64,000 bases of DNA from Leucobacter weissii (lineage in GTDB: Bacteria > Actinomycetota > Actinomycetes > Actinomycetales > Microbacteriaceae). Position numbers and translations under genes: made by a program. Where the stretch lies: positions 310,001 to 374,000 of the forward strand of contig NZ_JAGDYM010000004.1 of NCBI RefSeq assembly GCF_017565745.1, in the 5' to 3' direction. This document shows, one piece after another, positions 33,197-42,278 of the stretch. Each line of letters opens with the position of its first letter. Within the stretch, counting starts at the first letter, position 1. A model generated the notes under the pieces. The model was not told where the DNA came from, did not search any database, and saw only the letters and a list, made by a program, of their open reading frames with translations.

Positions 33197-34671
33197 GCTC
33201 GACTCTCCTGGACGATTCGATCTGGTCGGGGTTCGTAAACGCGGGTCTGCTCGGGCGCGAGGGCGTCGAACACGGCGGACGGGCTCGCGACGATGCCGTC
33301 TGCGGTCGCCTGCACCGCGATGTTGCCGATCGCGGATGCCTCGGTCGGCCCTGCGATGACCGGCCGCTGGAGCAGCTCGGCGGTGAGCCGGCACAGGCGG
33401 TGGTTGCGGGACCCCCCGCCCACGATCCGCACGCGCTGCACCCGCGTCCCGATGAGCTGCTCGGTCGCGCGCACCCCCTCCGCGTAGGTGACCGCGAGGC
33501 TGTCGATGATGGCGTGGACCACGCTCTCGCGACTGTCGTCGAGCGGCCGGCCGGCTTCGGCGCAGAGGGTGCGGAGGCGCCCCTCCATGTCGCCCGTGCC
33601 GAGCAGTTCCGGTGCGGAGGCGTCGAAGGTGCGGGAGTCGAACTCGCGGCGCTCGACCGCGTCGAGCAGCGGCGCGGGATCCGCCGGTTCCTCCGCCCCG
33701 CCCCACTCGCGCAGGCACTCCTGCAGCATCCACAGGCCGGTGAGGTTGCGGAGCAGGAGCACCCCGTCGGCGCCGCGCTCGTTGGAGAAGCCGAGTCGCT
33801 CGGCCTGCTCGGTGGTGATCGGTTCGCGCACCGCCGCGCCGACGAGCGACCACGTGCCGCTCGAGACGAGCGCCTCGACGCCCTCCGTCCGTGCCGGATC
33901 GGCGAAGGCGAAGGCCGCCGCGGTGTCGTGGCCGGCCACTCGGAACACGGGGACGTCGTGGGGGAGTCCCAGTCCGTCGCGCACCGCTTCGCGCAGCGGG
34001 CCGGCGATCGCGCCGACCGCCTCGAGGTCCGGCATCGCCAGACCGTCGAGCCCGAGGTCGCGCAGCAGCGTCTCCGAGAACCGGTCCGTGCGCGGATCGA
34101 GCAGTTGGCTCGTCGAGGCGATCGTGGGATCGCTGCCCCGGTTCCCGGTGAGTCCGAGCACCCAGAGATCCGGGATGAAGAGCAGCTGCCGATCGGCGAG
34201 ATCGCGCGAGGCGGACCGCGCGGCGAGCCGGAGACCCGTGTTGATCGCCTGATCGGGAATCCCGCTGATCCCGTAGACGGCGCCGGGATCCAGGCTTCGC
34301 GACGCGAGGACCGGTGCCGGATCCGGCGCGCCGCGATAGCTCAGGCCGGGCAGCTCCGGTGTTCCGTCGGGGGCCACGAGCACCCAGTCGACGCCCCAGG
34401 AGTCGACCCCGATGCCGCTGAGTCTCCGGCCGTCCGCCGCGCATCGCTCGACCGCACGGCGGAGTCCGGCGAGTGTCTCCTCGAAGAGCTGCTCGAGATC
34501 CCAGGCGAGGCCCGCCGCGGTGTCGCTGACGCCGTTCGCGAAGCGGTGGACCTCCTCGAAGTGCCAGCGTCTCGTCCTGAGACCGCCCAGCACGACGCGG
34601 CCGCTCGAAGCGCCGAGGTCCACCGCGGCGTAGGCGCGCTCCGCGGCGGGAGCTTGGTGCTGGGGGTCCAT
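33193..34671 (-). CDS. Rhamnulokinase/fuculokinase-like FGGY kinase
   Basis: This 492-residue kinase is of the RhaB branch. Branch features are AAVDLGASSGRVVLGGLRTR near the N-terminus, GIGVDSWGVDWVLV, LFIPDLWVLGLTGNRGSD, ALVSSGTWSLVG and the C-terminal IVGGGSRNHRLCRLTAELL. It is clearly distinct from the second RhaB-like gene at 39,502. It is the first gene of the long minus-strand operon. ATG 34,671 is used here, with AAGGA about 14 nt upstream; the in-frame GTG four codons earlier is an alternative. The substrate is inferred to be a 6-deoxyketose from the following class II aldolase. Confidence 0.85.
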   Translation of the reverse strand: MDPQHQAPAAERAYAAVDLGASSGRVVLGGLRTRRWHFEEVHRFANGVSDTAAGLAWDLEQLFEETLAGLRRAVERCAADGRRLSGIGVDSWGVDWVLVAPDGTPELPGLSYRGAPDPAPVLASRSLDPGAVYGISGIPDQAINTGLRLAARSASRDLADRQLLFIPDLWVLGLTGNRGSDPTIASTSQLLDPRTDRFSETLLRDLGLDGLAMPDLEAVGAIAGPLREAVRDGLGLPHDVPVFRVAGHDTAAAFAFADPARTEGVEALVSSGTWSLVGAAVREPITTEQAERLGFSNERGADGVLLLRNLTGLWMLQECLREWGGAEEPADPAPLLDAVERREFDSRTFDASAPELLGTGDMEGRLRTLCAEAGRPLDDSRESVVHAIIDSLAVTYAEGVRATEQLIGTRVQRVRIVGGGSRNHRLCRLTAELLQRPVIAGPTEASAIGNIAVQATADGIVASPSAVFDALAPEQTRVYEPRPDRIVQESRA

Positions 34672-34694
34672 GCGGGTCGTCACGTCCTTGTGAA

Positions 34695-34775
34695 TGTTTC
34701 GAGCGTGTGTCGTAACTATGTTATATCGTGTTTCTTTTAACAACAAATACCTATGCTGAAATGAGACCTTAGAAT
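34695..34775. promoter_or_regulatory. Divergent AT-rich promoter region
   Basis: This stretch between the kinase operon and the DeoR gene is markedly AT-rich. Leftward, TTTGTT (34,742-34,747) and TATAAC (34,720-34,725) are 16 nt apart. Rightward, TAGAAT (34,770-34,775) can serve the DeoR gene. TGTTTC recurs at 34,695-34,700 and 34,729-34,734 in direct orientation, a possible DeoR-type operator. Confidence 0.5.
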
Positions 34776-34836
34776 AGGCGAAGACATCCCGCCGGCCGTG
34801 TCCGGGGGAGCGGAGCAGCGAGGGAGAACCCAGGCG

Positions 34837-35598
34837 ATGGCGGTGAACGGCACGCTCGTCACCGAGCACCGACGAGAGGCGATGGTCGCCCGTCTGACCA
34901 GCGACGGCTCGCTGCAGGTGAGTGAGGCCGCGCTCGAGTGGGGCGTTCACGCGATGACCGTGCGCCGGGATTTCGACCACTTCGTCAACCGCGGGATCGC
35001 GCGCCGCGTGCGCGGCGGCATCATCGCCCTGCGCGGGGACAGCTTCAAGCACCGCCGGCACCTCAACGCGGTGGCCAAGGAGGCCATCGCGCAGAAGCTG
35101 CTCGGACTCGTGGACCCCGCCTCGGTGATCGCGCTCGACGCCTCCACGACGATCAGCGTGTTCGCCGAGCACCTCGTCGATCTCGAAGACGTGACGATCG
35201 TCACGAACGGGCTGCCGGCCTTCCACGCGCTGCGCTCGAGGCAGGGCGCCCACGTGTTCCTCACCGGCGGCGAGCAGGAGGTGCAGAACGACTCGCTCGT
35301 CGGCCCGCTCGCCGAGGCGGCGCTCGGGCATTTCATGATCGGCACCGCCTTCATCTCGACGATGAGCTTCGCCCAGGGCCTCGGCGCGAGCGAGAACACC
35401 CTCGCCCAGGTCTCGTTCAAACGGGCCCTCGGCGCCGTGTCCCAGCGCATGGTGCTCGCCATCGACTCCTCGAAGCTCGAGACCCAGGCGCGCTTCCGAT
35501 CGCTGGAGCTGGACGACATCGACCTGCTCGTCACCGAGCTGAACGACTCCGACCCGCGCCTCGACCCCTATCGGGACGCGGTCGAGGGCATCTTGTAG
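34837..35598 (+). CDS. DeoR-family transcriptional regulator
   Basis: This 253-residue DeoR-type regulator has the winged HTH recognition segment EWGVHAMTVRRDFDHFVNRG (about residues 31-50) and the sensor-domain motifs IALDASTTISVFAEHL and FLTGGEQEVQNDSLVGP. ATG 34,837 has AGGGAG 10 nt upstream; the longer frame from GTG 34,798 lacks a good site. It is divergent from the kinase-aldolase-importer operon, across an AT-rich region with short direct repeats, and probably represses it until a sugar phosphate appears. Confidence 0.88.
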   Translation: MAVNGTLVTEHRREAMVARLTSDGSLQVSEAALEWGVHAMTVRRDFDHFVNRGIARRVRGGIIALRGDSFKHRRHLNAVAKEAIAQKLLGLVDPASVIALDASTTISVFAEHLVDLEDVTIVTNGLPAFHALRSRQGAHVFLTGGEQEVQNDSLVGPLAEAALGHFMIGTAFISTMSFAQGLGASENTLAQVSFKRALGAVSQRMVLAIDSSKLETQARFRSLELDDIDLLVTELNDSDPRLDPYRDAVEGIL

Positions 35599-35635
35599 GG
35601 AGGCGCCGGTCCGGGCGCGCCGCCGCGGAGACGGA

Positions 35636-36406
35636 TCAGACCGCCGTGTAGCCGCCGTCGATCACGAGATCCTGTCCCGTCAGGTAGGCCGACGCGTCGG
35701 AGGCCAGAAAGCCGACCAGTCCGTGGAGGTCGCCGGGCTCGCCCATCCGTCCCGCGGGGATGCGGGCCGTCCAGTCCCGCGCGAGATCCGGGTTCTGCTC
35801 GGTGAACTGACGGGTCATGTCCGAGAGGAAGTACCCGGGCGAGATCGAGTTGACCCGGATCCCGGCCGGCGCCCACTCCACGGCCAGCGACCGAGCGAGG
35901 TGCGCGACCGCCGCTTTGGACGCGTTGTACGAGGCCTGGAACTGCGGCACGTTCACGATCGACCCCGACATGGATGCGACGAAGACGGCGCTCCCCCCGA
36001 GCTCGGCTTCGAGCAGCCCCCGTCCGAAGGCCTGCGCCGCGAAGAAGGTCCCGTCGAGGTTCACCGCCATGACCCTGCGCCACTCCGCGTCGCTCACCTC
36101 GACCGAATCGTTCCAGACGGTGATGCCGGCGGCCGTCAGCAGGACGCGCGGAGTCCCGAGCCGCTCGGCGGCCTCGGCGAAGGCGCCCGCGACGGCGGCC
36201 TGGTCGGTGACGTCGACGCGCAGGCCGACGGCGTCCACCCCGTGCTGCTGCGCGAGGCGCTCGGCGGACTCGGTCACCTCGGGCAGGATGTCGAGCAGCG
36301 CCACGGCCGAGCCGCCCGAGGCGAGCGCGCTCGCCAGCGAGAACCCGAGTCCGCGGGCGCCCCCGGTGATCACGGCCGGTCCGGTCAGCGGGAGGTGCAA
36401 GGTCAT
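35636..36406 (-). CDS. Short-chain dehydrogenase/reductase
   Basis: This 256-residue SDR has the cofactor motif AVITGGARGLGFSLASALAS, the Asp of ALLDILPE expected for NAD preference, ASMSGSIVN and the catalytic YNASKAAVAHLARSL. The C-terminus YLTGQDLVIDGGYTAV is typical of the 3-ketoacyl reductase/sugar dehydrogenase type. A strong AAGGAG site precedes ATG 36,406. It converges on the DeoR gene at 35,598 and lies downstream of another DeoR gene on the same strand. A sugar or polyol substrate is likely by context only. Confidence 0.88.
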   Translation of the reverse strand: MTLHLPLTGPAVITGGARGLGFSLASALASGGSAVALLDILPEVTESAERLAQQHGVDAVGLRVDVTDQAAVAGAFAEAAERLGTPRVLLTAAGITVWNDSVEVSDAEWRRVMAVNLDGTFFAAQAFGRGLLEAELGGSAVFVASMSGSIVNVPQFQASYNASKAAVAHLARSLAVEWAPAGIRVNSISPGYFLSDMTRQFTEQNPDLARDWTARIPAGRMGEPGDLHGLVGFLASDASAYLTGQDLVIDGGYTAV

Positions 36407-36531
36407 GATCGGTCTCCTTGTGTGTGACAATATGTTCGTTTTACAGTGATAGCACACTACCTCAAGAGCGGCCTGCGGGTCGCTTCCCGCCGGTGCTCTG
36501 CTCGCGACGACGAAGATTGACGAGACATGCC

Positions 36532-37317
36532 CTAGTCCGCGCGGTGCACGGGCAGCGGCACTCGGTCGACCGCCGCGCCGAGGTCGCGCCAGCGTTCCGC
36601 CTCGGCGTCGTCGAACCCCTCGTCGGTGACGAGGCGGTGCACCTGCCCGGCCGGGACGACATCGTGCTGGCCGAACCCCTCGGTCTTCGACGAGTCGAAC
36701 AGCGCCACGACCCGGGCCGAGGCCGAGGCGATCGATCGTTTCGTCTCGGCCTCCGAGAACGAGCGCTCGAGGAGACCGCGGTCGACGGAGAGCGCCGAGA
36801 CGCCGAAGAAGGCGAGGTCGATGCGGCCGAAGCCGCGGAGCAGCTCGGGCGGGAAGCCGACGGTGGAGTAGGACGTCCGGCGCACGCTGCCGCCGAGCAG
36901 CACGAGGTCGACCCCGCTCTGCTCTCCGAGCTGCGTCGCGACCCTGAGCGAGTTCGTCACCACGGTCGCGTCCGCTCGCCCCGACAGCTCGAGGGCGAGG
37001 TAGTAGCCGGTGGACGAGGAGTCGATGGCGATCACGGCACCGGGTTCCACCAACTCGGCGGCGCGGCGCGCGACCGCGCGCTTGGCGGCGACCCGATGGC
37101 CGAGCCGCACGGTGAGCGGCCCCTCCTCCGCCGAGCGCAGTCGTGCCCCGCCGCGGATCCGCTCGACCAGCGAATTGCGGGCCAGGGTGTCGAGATCCTT
37201 GCGGACCGTCACCTCGGAGACGCCGAGCACGGCGGCGAGCTCGCCGACGGAGACCCGTTCGCGCTCCTCGAGCAGCGCGAGGATCCTCTCGTCCCTGGGC
37301 TCAGCTGATCGCACCAT
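36532..37317 (-). CDS. DeoR-family transcriptional regulator
   Basis: This 261-residue DeoR-type regulator has the HTH VLGVSEVTVRKDLDTLARNS (about residues 29-48) and the sensor domain with VIAIDSSSTGYYLALELSGR and VLLGGSVRRTSYSTVGF. It is divergent from rhaEW-rhaB-lldD with a 142-bp intergenic region and is therefore the likely regulator of that operon. The SDR gene follows 125 nt downstream on the same strand, with only a weak GCGGG/CCCGC stem between. Confidence 0.88.
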   Translation of the reverse strand: MVRSAEPRDERILALLEERERVSVGELAAVLGVSEVTVRKDLDTLARNSLVERIRGGARLRSAEEGPLTVRLGHRVAAKRAVARRAAELVEPGAVIAIDSSSTGYYLALELSGRADATVVTNSLRVATQLGEQSGVDLVLLGGSVRRTSYSTVGFPPELLRGFGRIDLAFFGVSALSVDRGLLERSFSEAETKRSIASASARVVALFDSSKTEGFGQHDVVPAGQVHRLVTDEGFDDAEAERWRDLGAAVDRVPLPVHRAD

Positions 37318-37370
37318 AGTCGGTCACTCTATCGTCAGCACCCCGGGAAGCGCTCGCCCGGTCAGGGTGC

Positions 37371-37430
37371 GAGATTTTCAACCGAAAGAATATCTACTTG
37401 TTTTCGTAAGCAAGATTCTCTATCGTGGTG
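37371..37430 (+). promoter_or_regulatory. AT-rich promoter/operator region of the rhaEWB operon
   Basis: This AT-rich block contains two TTTTC repeats (37,375 and 37,400, 25 bp apart) and an interrupted inverted repeat CTTG (37,397-37,400) / CAAG (37,411-37,414). No clear -35/-10 pair stands out, so exact promoter elements are left open. The position between a DeoR gene and its probable target operon is the main support. Confidence 0.4.
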
Positions 37431-37459
37431 CGCAGACCCACCGCGTTCGAAAGGTAGCC

Positions 37460-39505
37460 ATGTCCCGCTCTGTCACCCCCGCCGTCGCGTCGCTCATCGC
37501 GCGGTCCAACCGTCTCGGCTCGGACAAGAAGAACACGAACTTCGCCGGAGGTAACACCTCAGCCAAGGGCGTCGAGCGCGACCCGGTGACCGGCGAGGAC
37601 GTCGAACTGCTCTGGGTGAAGGGCTCCGGCGGTGATCTGGGCACGCTCAAGGAGTCCGGCCTCGCCGTGCTGCGCCTCGATCGGATGCGCGCGCTCGTCG
37701 GCGTGTACCCGGGCCTGGAGCGCGAGGACGAGATGGTCGCGGCCTTCGACTACTGCCTGCACGGCAAGGGCGGAGCCGCCCCCTCGATCGACACCGCCAT
37801 GCACGGCCTGGTGGACGCGCCGCACGTCGACCACCTCCATCCCGATTCCGGCATCGCCATCGCCACCGCCGCCGACGGCGAAGAGCTGACCGCGAAGATC
37901 TTCGGCGACCGCGTCGTCTGGGTGCCCTGGCGTCGCCCCGGCTTCCAGCTCGGCCTCGACATCGCCGAGATCAAGGCCCGCAACCCCCAGGCGATCGGCT
38001 GCATCCTCGGCGGGCACGGCATCACCGCCTGGGGCGAGACCAGCGAGGAGTCGGAGCGCAACTCGCTGTGGATCATCGACACGGCAGCCGCCTACATCGC
38101 CGAGCACGGCGCCCCCGAGCCCTTCGGCGCGGTGGTTCCGGGCTTCGCGGCGCTGCCGGAGAAGGATCGCCGCGCTCGCGCGGCGGCACTCGCCCCCGCC
38201 ATCCGCGGTCTTGCGTCGAAGGATCGGGTGATGGTCGGCCACTTCACCGACAGCGACGTGGTGCTCGACTTCCTCTCGCGCGAGAAGCTGGCGCCGCTCG
38301 CCGCCCTCGGCACCAGCTGCCCCGACCACTTCCTGCGCACCAAGGTGCGCCCGCTCGTGCTCGACCTGCCGGCGACCGCGACGCTCGACGAGCAGCTGGC
38401 GCGGCTCGCCGAGCTGCACGAGGCCTACCGGCAGGACTACCGCGCCTACTACGACGCCTATGCGACCGACGACAGCCCGGCGATGCGCGGCGCCGATCCG
38501 CTCATCGTGCTCGTGCCCGGCGTGGGCATGTTCAGCTACGGCGCGAACAAGCAGACCGCGCGCGTGGCCGGAGAGTTCTACGTCAACGCCATCAATGTGA
38601 TGCGCGGCGCCGAAGCGCTCTCGACGTACGCGCCGATCAGCGACGAGGAGAAGTTCCGCATCGAGTACTGGGCGCTCGAGGAGGCGAAGCTGCAGCGCAT
38701 GCCGAAGCCGAAGTCCCATCAGGGACGGATCGCCTTCGTGACCGGGGCGGCCTCGGGCATCGGCAAGGCCATCGCCACGCGGCTCGCCGCCGAGGGCGCC
38801 TGCGTCGTGGTCGCCGATCTCGACCTCGAGAAGGCGCAGGCCGCGGCCGCGGAGCTCGGCTCGAGCGACGTCGCGATCGGCGTGGCGGCGAACGTCGCCG
38901 ACGCCGACGCGGTGCAGGCGGCGGTCGACGCCGCGGTGCTCGCCTTCGGAGGCGTCGATATCGTGGTCAACAACGCCGGTCTCTCGCTCTCGAAGTCGCT
39001 GCTCGACACGAGCGAGGCCGACTGGGATCTGCAGCACGACGTCATGGCCAAGGGCTCGTTCCTCGTCTCGAAGGCCGCTGCCGCGGCGCTCATCGCCCAG
39101 GGGCTCGGGGGCGACATCATCTACATCTCCTCGAAGAACAGCGTCTTCGCCGGGCCGAACAACATCGCCTACTCCGCCACCAAGGCCGACCAGGCGCACC
39201 AGGTCCGCCTGCTGGCCGTCGAACTCGGCGAGCACGGCGTACGCGTCAACGGCATCAACCCCGACGGCGTCGTGCGCGGATCCGGGATCTTCGCGTCGGG
39301 CTGGGGCGCCAATCGCGCCGCCACCTATGGCGTCAAGGAGGAGGATCTCGGCCAGTTCTACGCGAACCGCACCATCCTGAAGCGCGAGGTCGTGCCCGAG
39401 AACGTCGCCGACGCGGTGTACGTGCTGACGGGTCCCGAGCTCTCGCGCACGACCGGGCTGCACGTGCCGGTGGACTCCGGCGTGGCCGCGGCCTTCCTGC
39501 GATGA
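37460..39505 (+). CDS. rhaEW: Bifunctional rhamnulose-1-phosphate aldolase / alcohol dehydrogenase (RhaEW)
   Basis: This 681-residue fusion has an N-terminal class II aldolase domain (about residues 1-400; FAGGNTSAKGVE phosphate loop, DHLHPDSGIAIA and GCILGGHGITAWG with metal-binding histidines). A C-terminal SDR domain starts at about residue 424 (FVTGAASGIGKAIA; catalytic YSATKAD near 570). Such fusions cleave L-rhamnulose-1-phosphate to DHAP and L-lactaldehyde and then oxidise or reduce the lactaldehyde. ATG 37,460 has AAAGG 5 nt upstream; the much longer open frame upstream crosses the promoter and is rejected. The stop overlaps the start of rhaB. Residues 1-110 carry no other domain. Confidence 0.93.
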   Translation: MSRSVTPAVASLIARSNRLGSDKKNTNFAGGNTSAKGVERDPVTGEDVELLWVKGSGGDLGTLKESGLAVLRLDRMRALVGVYPGLEREDEMVAAFDYCLHGKGGAAPSIDTAMHGLVDAPHVDHLHPDSGIAIATAADGEELTAKIFGDRVVWVPWRRPGFQLGLDIAEIKARNPQAIGCILGGHGITAWGETSEESERNSLWIIDTAAAYIAEHGAPEPFGAVVPGFAALPEKDRRARAAALAPAIRGLASKDRVMVGHFTDSDVVLDFLSREKLAPLAALGTSCPDHFLRTKVRPLVLDLPATATLDEQLARLAELHEAYRQDYRAYYDAYATDDSPAMRGADPLIVLVPGVGMFSYGANKQTARVAGEFYVNAINVMRGAEALSTYAPISDEEKFRIEYWALEEAKLQRMPKPKSHQGRIAFVTGAASGIGKAIATRLAAEGACVVVADLDLEKAQAAAAELGSSDVAIGVAANVADADAVQAAVDAAVLAFGGVDIVVNNAGLSLSKSLLDTSEADWDLQHDVMAKGSFLVSKAAAAALIAQGLGGDIIYISSKNSVFAGPNNIAYSATKADQAHQVRLLAVELGEHGVRVNGINPDGVVRGSGIFASGWGANRAATYGVKEEDLGQFYANRTILKREVVPENVADAVYVLTGPELSRTTGLHVPVDSGVAAAFLR

Positions 39506-40947
39506 ACGTCCGCGGTGCGGCCGTCGCCGCGGTCGATCTGGGCGCCACCAGCGGCAGAGTGATCCTCGGCCGGGTCGAGGACGAGCGACTGCACACGAAG
39601 CACATCGCCCGATTCGCCAACGATCCCGTGCGCACCCGTGAGGGCCTGCACTGGAACCTGCTGGGCCTCTATCGGGAGATCCTTCGGGGGCTCACCGCGG
39701 CCGAGCGCGAGGCGCCCGGCGAGATCGCGAGCATCGGCATCGACTCGTGGGCGGTCGACTACGGCCTGCTGCGCGGCGGTCGTCTGCTCGGCCTCCCGCG
39801 CCACTACCGCGACGAGCGCAACGAGGCGGGGGTCGCCGCCGTGCGCGAGATCATCTCGGACGCCGAGCAGTACGAGCGGAACGGGCTGCAGCACCTCGTG
39901 TTCAACACCGTCTTCCAGCTGGCGACCGAGGGCGATTTCCTGGGCCTCTCGGACCGACTGCTGCTGATCCCGGATCTGCTGGGCTACTGGCTGACCGGCG
40001 TGGAAGCGGCCGAACGCACCAATGCCTCGACCACGGGACTGCTGAGCGCCTCCACCGCCGAGTGGGACGCGGAGCTCGCCGCACGGCTCGGCGTGCCGCC
40101 CGCGGTGCTGCCGCGGCTCATCGACCCGGGAACCGCGCTCGGCCCCCTCGCCCCCGAGGCCGCGCAGACCGTGGGGCGCGCGGTCGACGTCGTCGCCGTG
40201 GCATCGCACGACACGGCGTCGGCGGTGGCCGCGGTGCCCGCCACGGACCCTGATTTCGCCTATATCTCGTGCGGGACGTGGGGGCTCGTCGGTCTCGAGC
40301 TCGATGCGCCGGTGCTCACCGAGGAGGCGCGTCGCGAGAGGTTCACGAACGAACTCGGCGTCGACGGGCGCACCCGCTTCCTGCACAACGTGATGGGATT
40401 GTGGCTGCTCTCCGAGTCGCTGCGGCACTGGGAGCCGGCCGCCACCGACGCGCAGCGTTCCAGCCTGCTGGGCGAGCTGCTGGCGGAGGCCGCGAGGCTG
40501 CCGAGCGATGTGCCGCTCTTCGACGTCGACGATCCGGTGTTCCTGCCCACCGGCGACATCCCCGGGCGCATACGCGACTGGTATCGCGAGCACGGGGAGC
40601 GCGAACCCTCCGGTCGCGCCGAGACCGTGCGCCGCATCATCGAGAGCCTGGCCGGTGCCCTCGCGGCGAGCGTGCGCACCGCAGCCGGACTGGCGGGGCG
40701 CGACGTCTCCGTCATCCACATCGTCGGCGGCGGCTCGCAGAACGCCCTGCTCTGCCAGGCGATCGCCGATCGTTCCGGCCTGCGGGTCCTCGCGGGCCCC
40801 ACCGAGGCCACCGCGATGGGCAACATGCTCATCCAGGCGCGTGCGCTCGGCCTGATCGCCCCCGGGCTCGACGCCCTGCGCGGGATCGTCGCCAGATCCG
40901 CCCCCATCATCGAGTACTCGCCCGCCGCGCCGCGCGTCGGGCTCTGA
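39502..40947 (+). CDS. rhaB: Rhamnulokinase
   Basis: This 481-residue FGGY kinase is of the RhaB type and phosphorylates L-rhamnulose at O1. Landmarks are [80 protein letters not shown] and [20 protein letters not shown]. It overlaps rhaEW by ATGA and is followed 10 nt later by the lactate-dehydrogenase-like gene. With RhaI (6,209) and RhaM (5,794) it completes the phosphorylative rhamnose pathway. Confidence 0.93.
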   Translation: MNVRGAAVAAVDLGATSGRVILGRVEDERLHTKHIARFANDPVRTREGLHWNLLGLYREILRGLTAAEREAPGEIASIGIDSWAVDYGLLRGGRLLGLPRHYRDERNEAGVAAVREIISDAEQYERNGLQHLVFNTVFQLATEGDFLGLSDRLLLIPDLLGYWLTGVEAAERTNASTTGLLSASTAEWDAELAARLGVPPAVLPRLIDPGTALGPLAPEAAQTVGRAVDVVAVASHDTASAVAAVPATDPDFAYISCGTWGLVGLELDAPVLTEEARRERFTNELGVDGRTRFLHNVMGLWLLSESLRHWEPAATDAQRSSLLGELLAEAARLPSDVPLFDVDDPVFLPTGDIPGRIRDWYREHGEREPSGRAETVRRIIESLAGALAASVRTAAGLAGRDVSVIHIVGGGSQNALLCQAIADRSGLRVLAGPTEATAMGNMLIQARALGLIAPGLDALRGIVARSAPIIEYSPAAPRVGL

Positions 40948-40957
40948 AGAGGTTGCC

Positions 40958-42196
40958 ATGGTCACCCGTCAATTCCCCAGACCCGCCGAGATCTTCGAGC
41001 TGATGAGCTTCAAGAAGCCCGATCTCAACGCCCGCAGGCGACGGCTCGAGTCGGCGCTCACGATCCACGATCTGCGCGCCATCGCGAAGCGGCGCACGCC
41101 GAAGGCCGCCTTCGACTACACCGACGGCTCGGCCGAGGGCGAGCTGTCGCTCGCCCGCGCCCGCCAGGCGTTCGAGGACGTGGAGTTCCACCCCTCCATC
41201 CTGCGCGACGTGTCGACCGTCGACACCTCGACCACGGTCTTCGGCGGCCCCTCCGCGCTGCCCTTCGGCATCGCTCCGACCGGCTTCACCCGGCTCATGC
41301 AGACCGAGGGCGAGATCGCCGGCGCGGGCGCCGCCGCCGCCGCGGGGATCCCCTTCACCCTCTCCACGCTGGGAACGACCTCGATCGAGGACGTCCGGGC
41401 GGCGAACCCGGATGGGCGCAACTGGTTCCAGCTCTACGTGATGCGTCGGCGCGAGATCTCCTACGGCCTCGTCGAACGGGCGGCGGCGGCCGGTTTCGAC
41501 ACGCTGATGTTCACCGTCGACACGCCCGTCGCGGGGGCGCGGCTGCGCGACAAGCGCAACGGCTTCTCGATCCCACCGCAGCTCTCGCTGGGCACCATCG
41601 CCAACGCGATCCCGCGGCCGTGGTGGTGGTGGGACTTCCTGACCACCCCGAAGCTCGAGTTCGCCTCGCTCTCGTCGACCGGGGGCACCGTCGGCGAACT
41701 GCTCGACGCGGCGATGGACCCCTCGATCTCGTTCGAGGACCTCGACGTCATCCGCGGCATGTGGCCGGGCAGACTCGTGGTGAAGGGCGTGCAGAACGTC
41801 GAGGACGCGAAGCGGCTCGCCGGTCTCGGCGTCGACGGCATCATCCTGTCGAACCACGGCGGCCGCCAGCTCGACCGGGCCCCGATCCCGTTCCACCTGC
41901 TGCCGGAGGTGGTGCGCGAGGTCGGCTCCGACGTCGACATCGCGATCGACACGGGGATCATGAACGGCGCCGACATCGTCGCGTCCGTCGCGCTCGGGGC
42001 GAAGTTCACCCTGATCGGCCGCGCCTATCTGTACGGGCTGATGGCGGGCGGCCGTGCCGGCGTGGACCGCGCGATCGCGATCCTCTCCGAGCAGGTCGTG
42101 CGCACGATGAAGCTGCTCGAGGTCTCCTCGCTCGCCGAGCTGACCCCCGGCCACGTCACGCAGCTGCAGCGACTCGTGCCGCGGCAGCGGCGCTGA
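40958..42196 (+). CDS. lldD: FMN-dependent alpha-hydroxy-acid (L-lactate) dehydrogenase
   Basis: This 412-residue flavoprotein of the LldD/glycolate oxidase family has FMN-site segments [42 protein letters not shown] and [20 protein letters not shown]. The catalytic histidine lies in [13 protein letters not shown] (about residue 302), and [11 protein letters not shown] and [12 protein letters not shown] form the C-terminal phosphate site. Lactaldehyde from rhamnose can be oxidised to L-lactate and then by this enzyme to pyruvate, which explains its place in the operon. No lactate permease is adjacent. AGAGG precedes the ATG. Confidence 0.9.
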   Translation: MVTRQFPRPAEIFELMSFKKPDLNARRRRLESALTIHDLRAIAKRRTPKAAFDYTDGSAEGELSLARARQAFEDVEFHPSILRDVSTVDTSTTVFGGPSALPFGIAPTGFTRLMQTEGEIAGAGAAAAAGIPFTLSTLGTTSIEDVRAANPDGRNWFQLYVMRRREISYGLVERAAAAGFDTLMFTVDTPVAGARLRDKRNGFSIPPQLSLGTIANAIPRPWWWWDFLTTPKLEFASLSSTGGTVGELLDAAMDPSISFEDLDVIRGMWPGRLVVKGVQNVEDAKRLAGLGVDGIILSNHGGRQLDRAPIPFHLLPEVVREVGSDVDIAIDTGIMNGADIVASVALGAKFTLIGRAYLYGLMAGGRAGVDRAIAILSEQVVRTMKLLEVSSLAELTPGHVTQLQRLVPRQRR

Positions 42197-42238
42197 GCCC
42201 GATGCACCGCGTCCTGGCGCCGGGGCGGGGCTCTCTGT

Positions 42239-42278
42239 TAGCGTTGCCGGAATGAGTGCGTGCGGGGAAGCCCTATGA
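42239..42278 (+). promoter_or_regulatory. Leaderless upstream mini-ORF coupled to metP
   Basis: The -10 candidate TAGCGT (42,239-42,244) is followed after 7 nt by an ATG at 42,252 that opens an 8-codon frame (MSACGEAL). Its TGA stop (42,276-42,278) overlaps the metP ATG (42,275). The arrangement suggests a leaderless transcript in which ribosomes on the mini-ORF re-start at metP, helped by GGGGAAG 4-5 nt upstream. Unproven. Confidence 0.45.

Noticed and set aside
37010-37459. 150-residue upstream extension of rhaEW
   Set aside because: It overlaps the divergent DeoR gene and the AT-rich promoter region and has no resemblance to the aldolase family; ATG 37,460 has a ribosome site.
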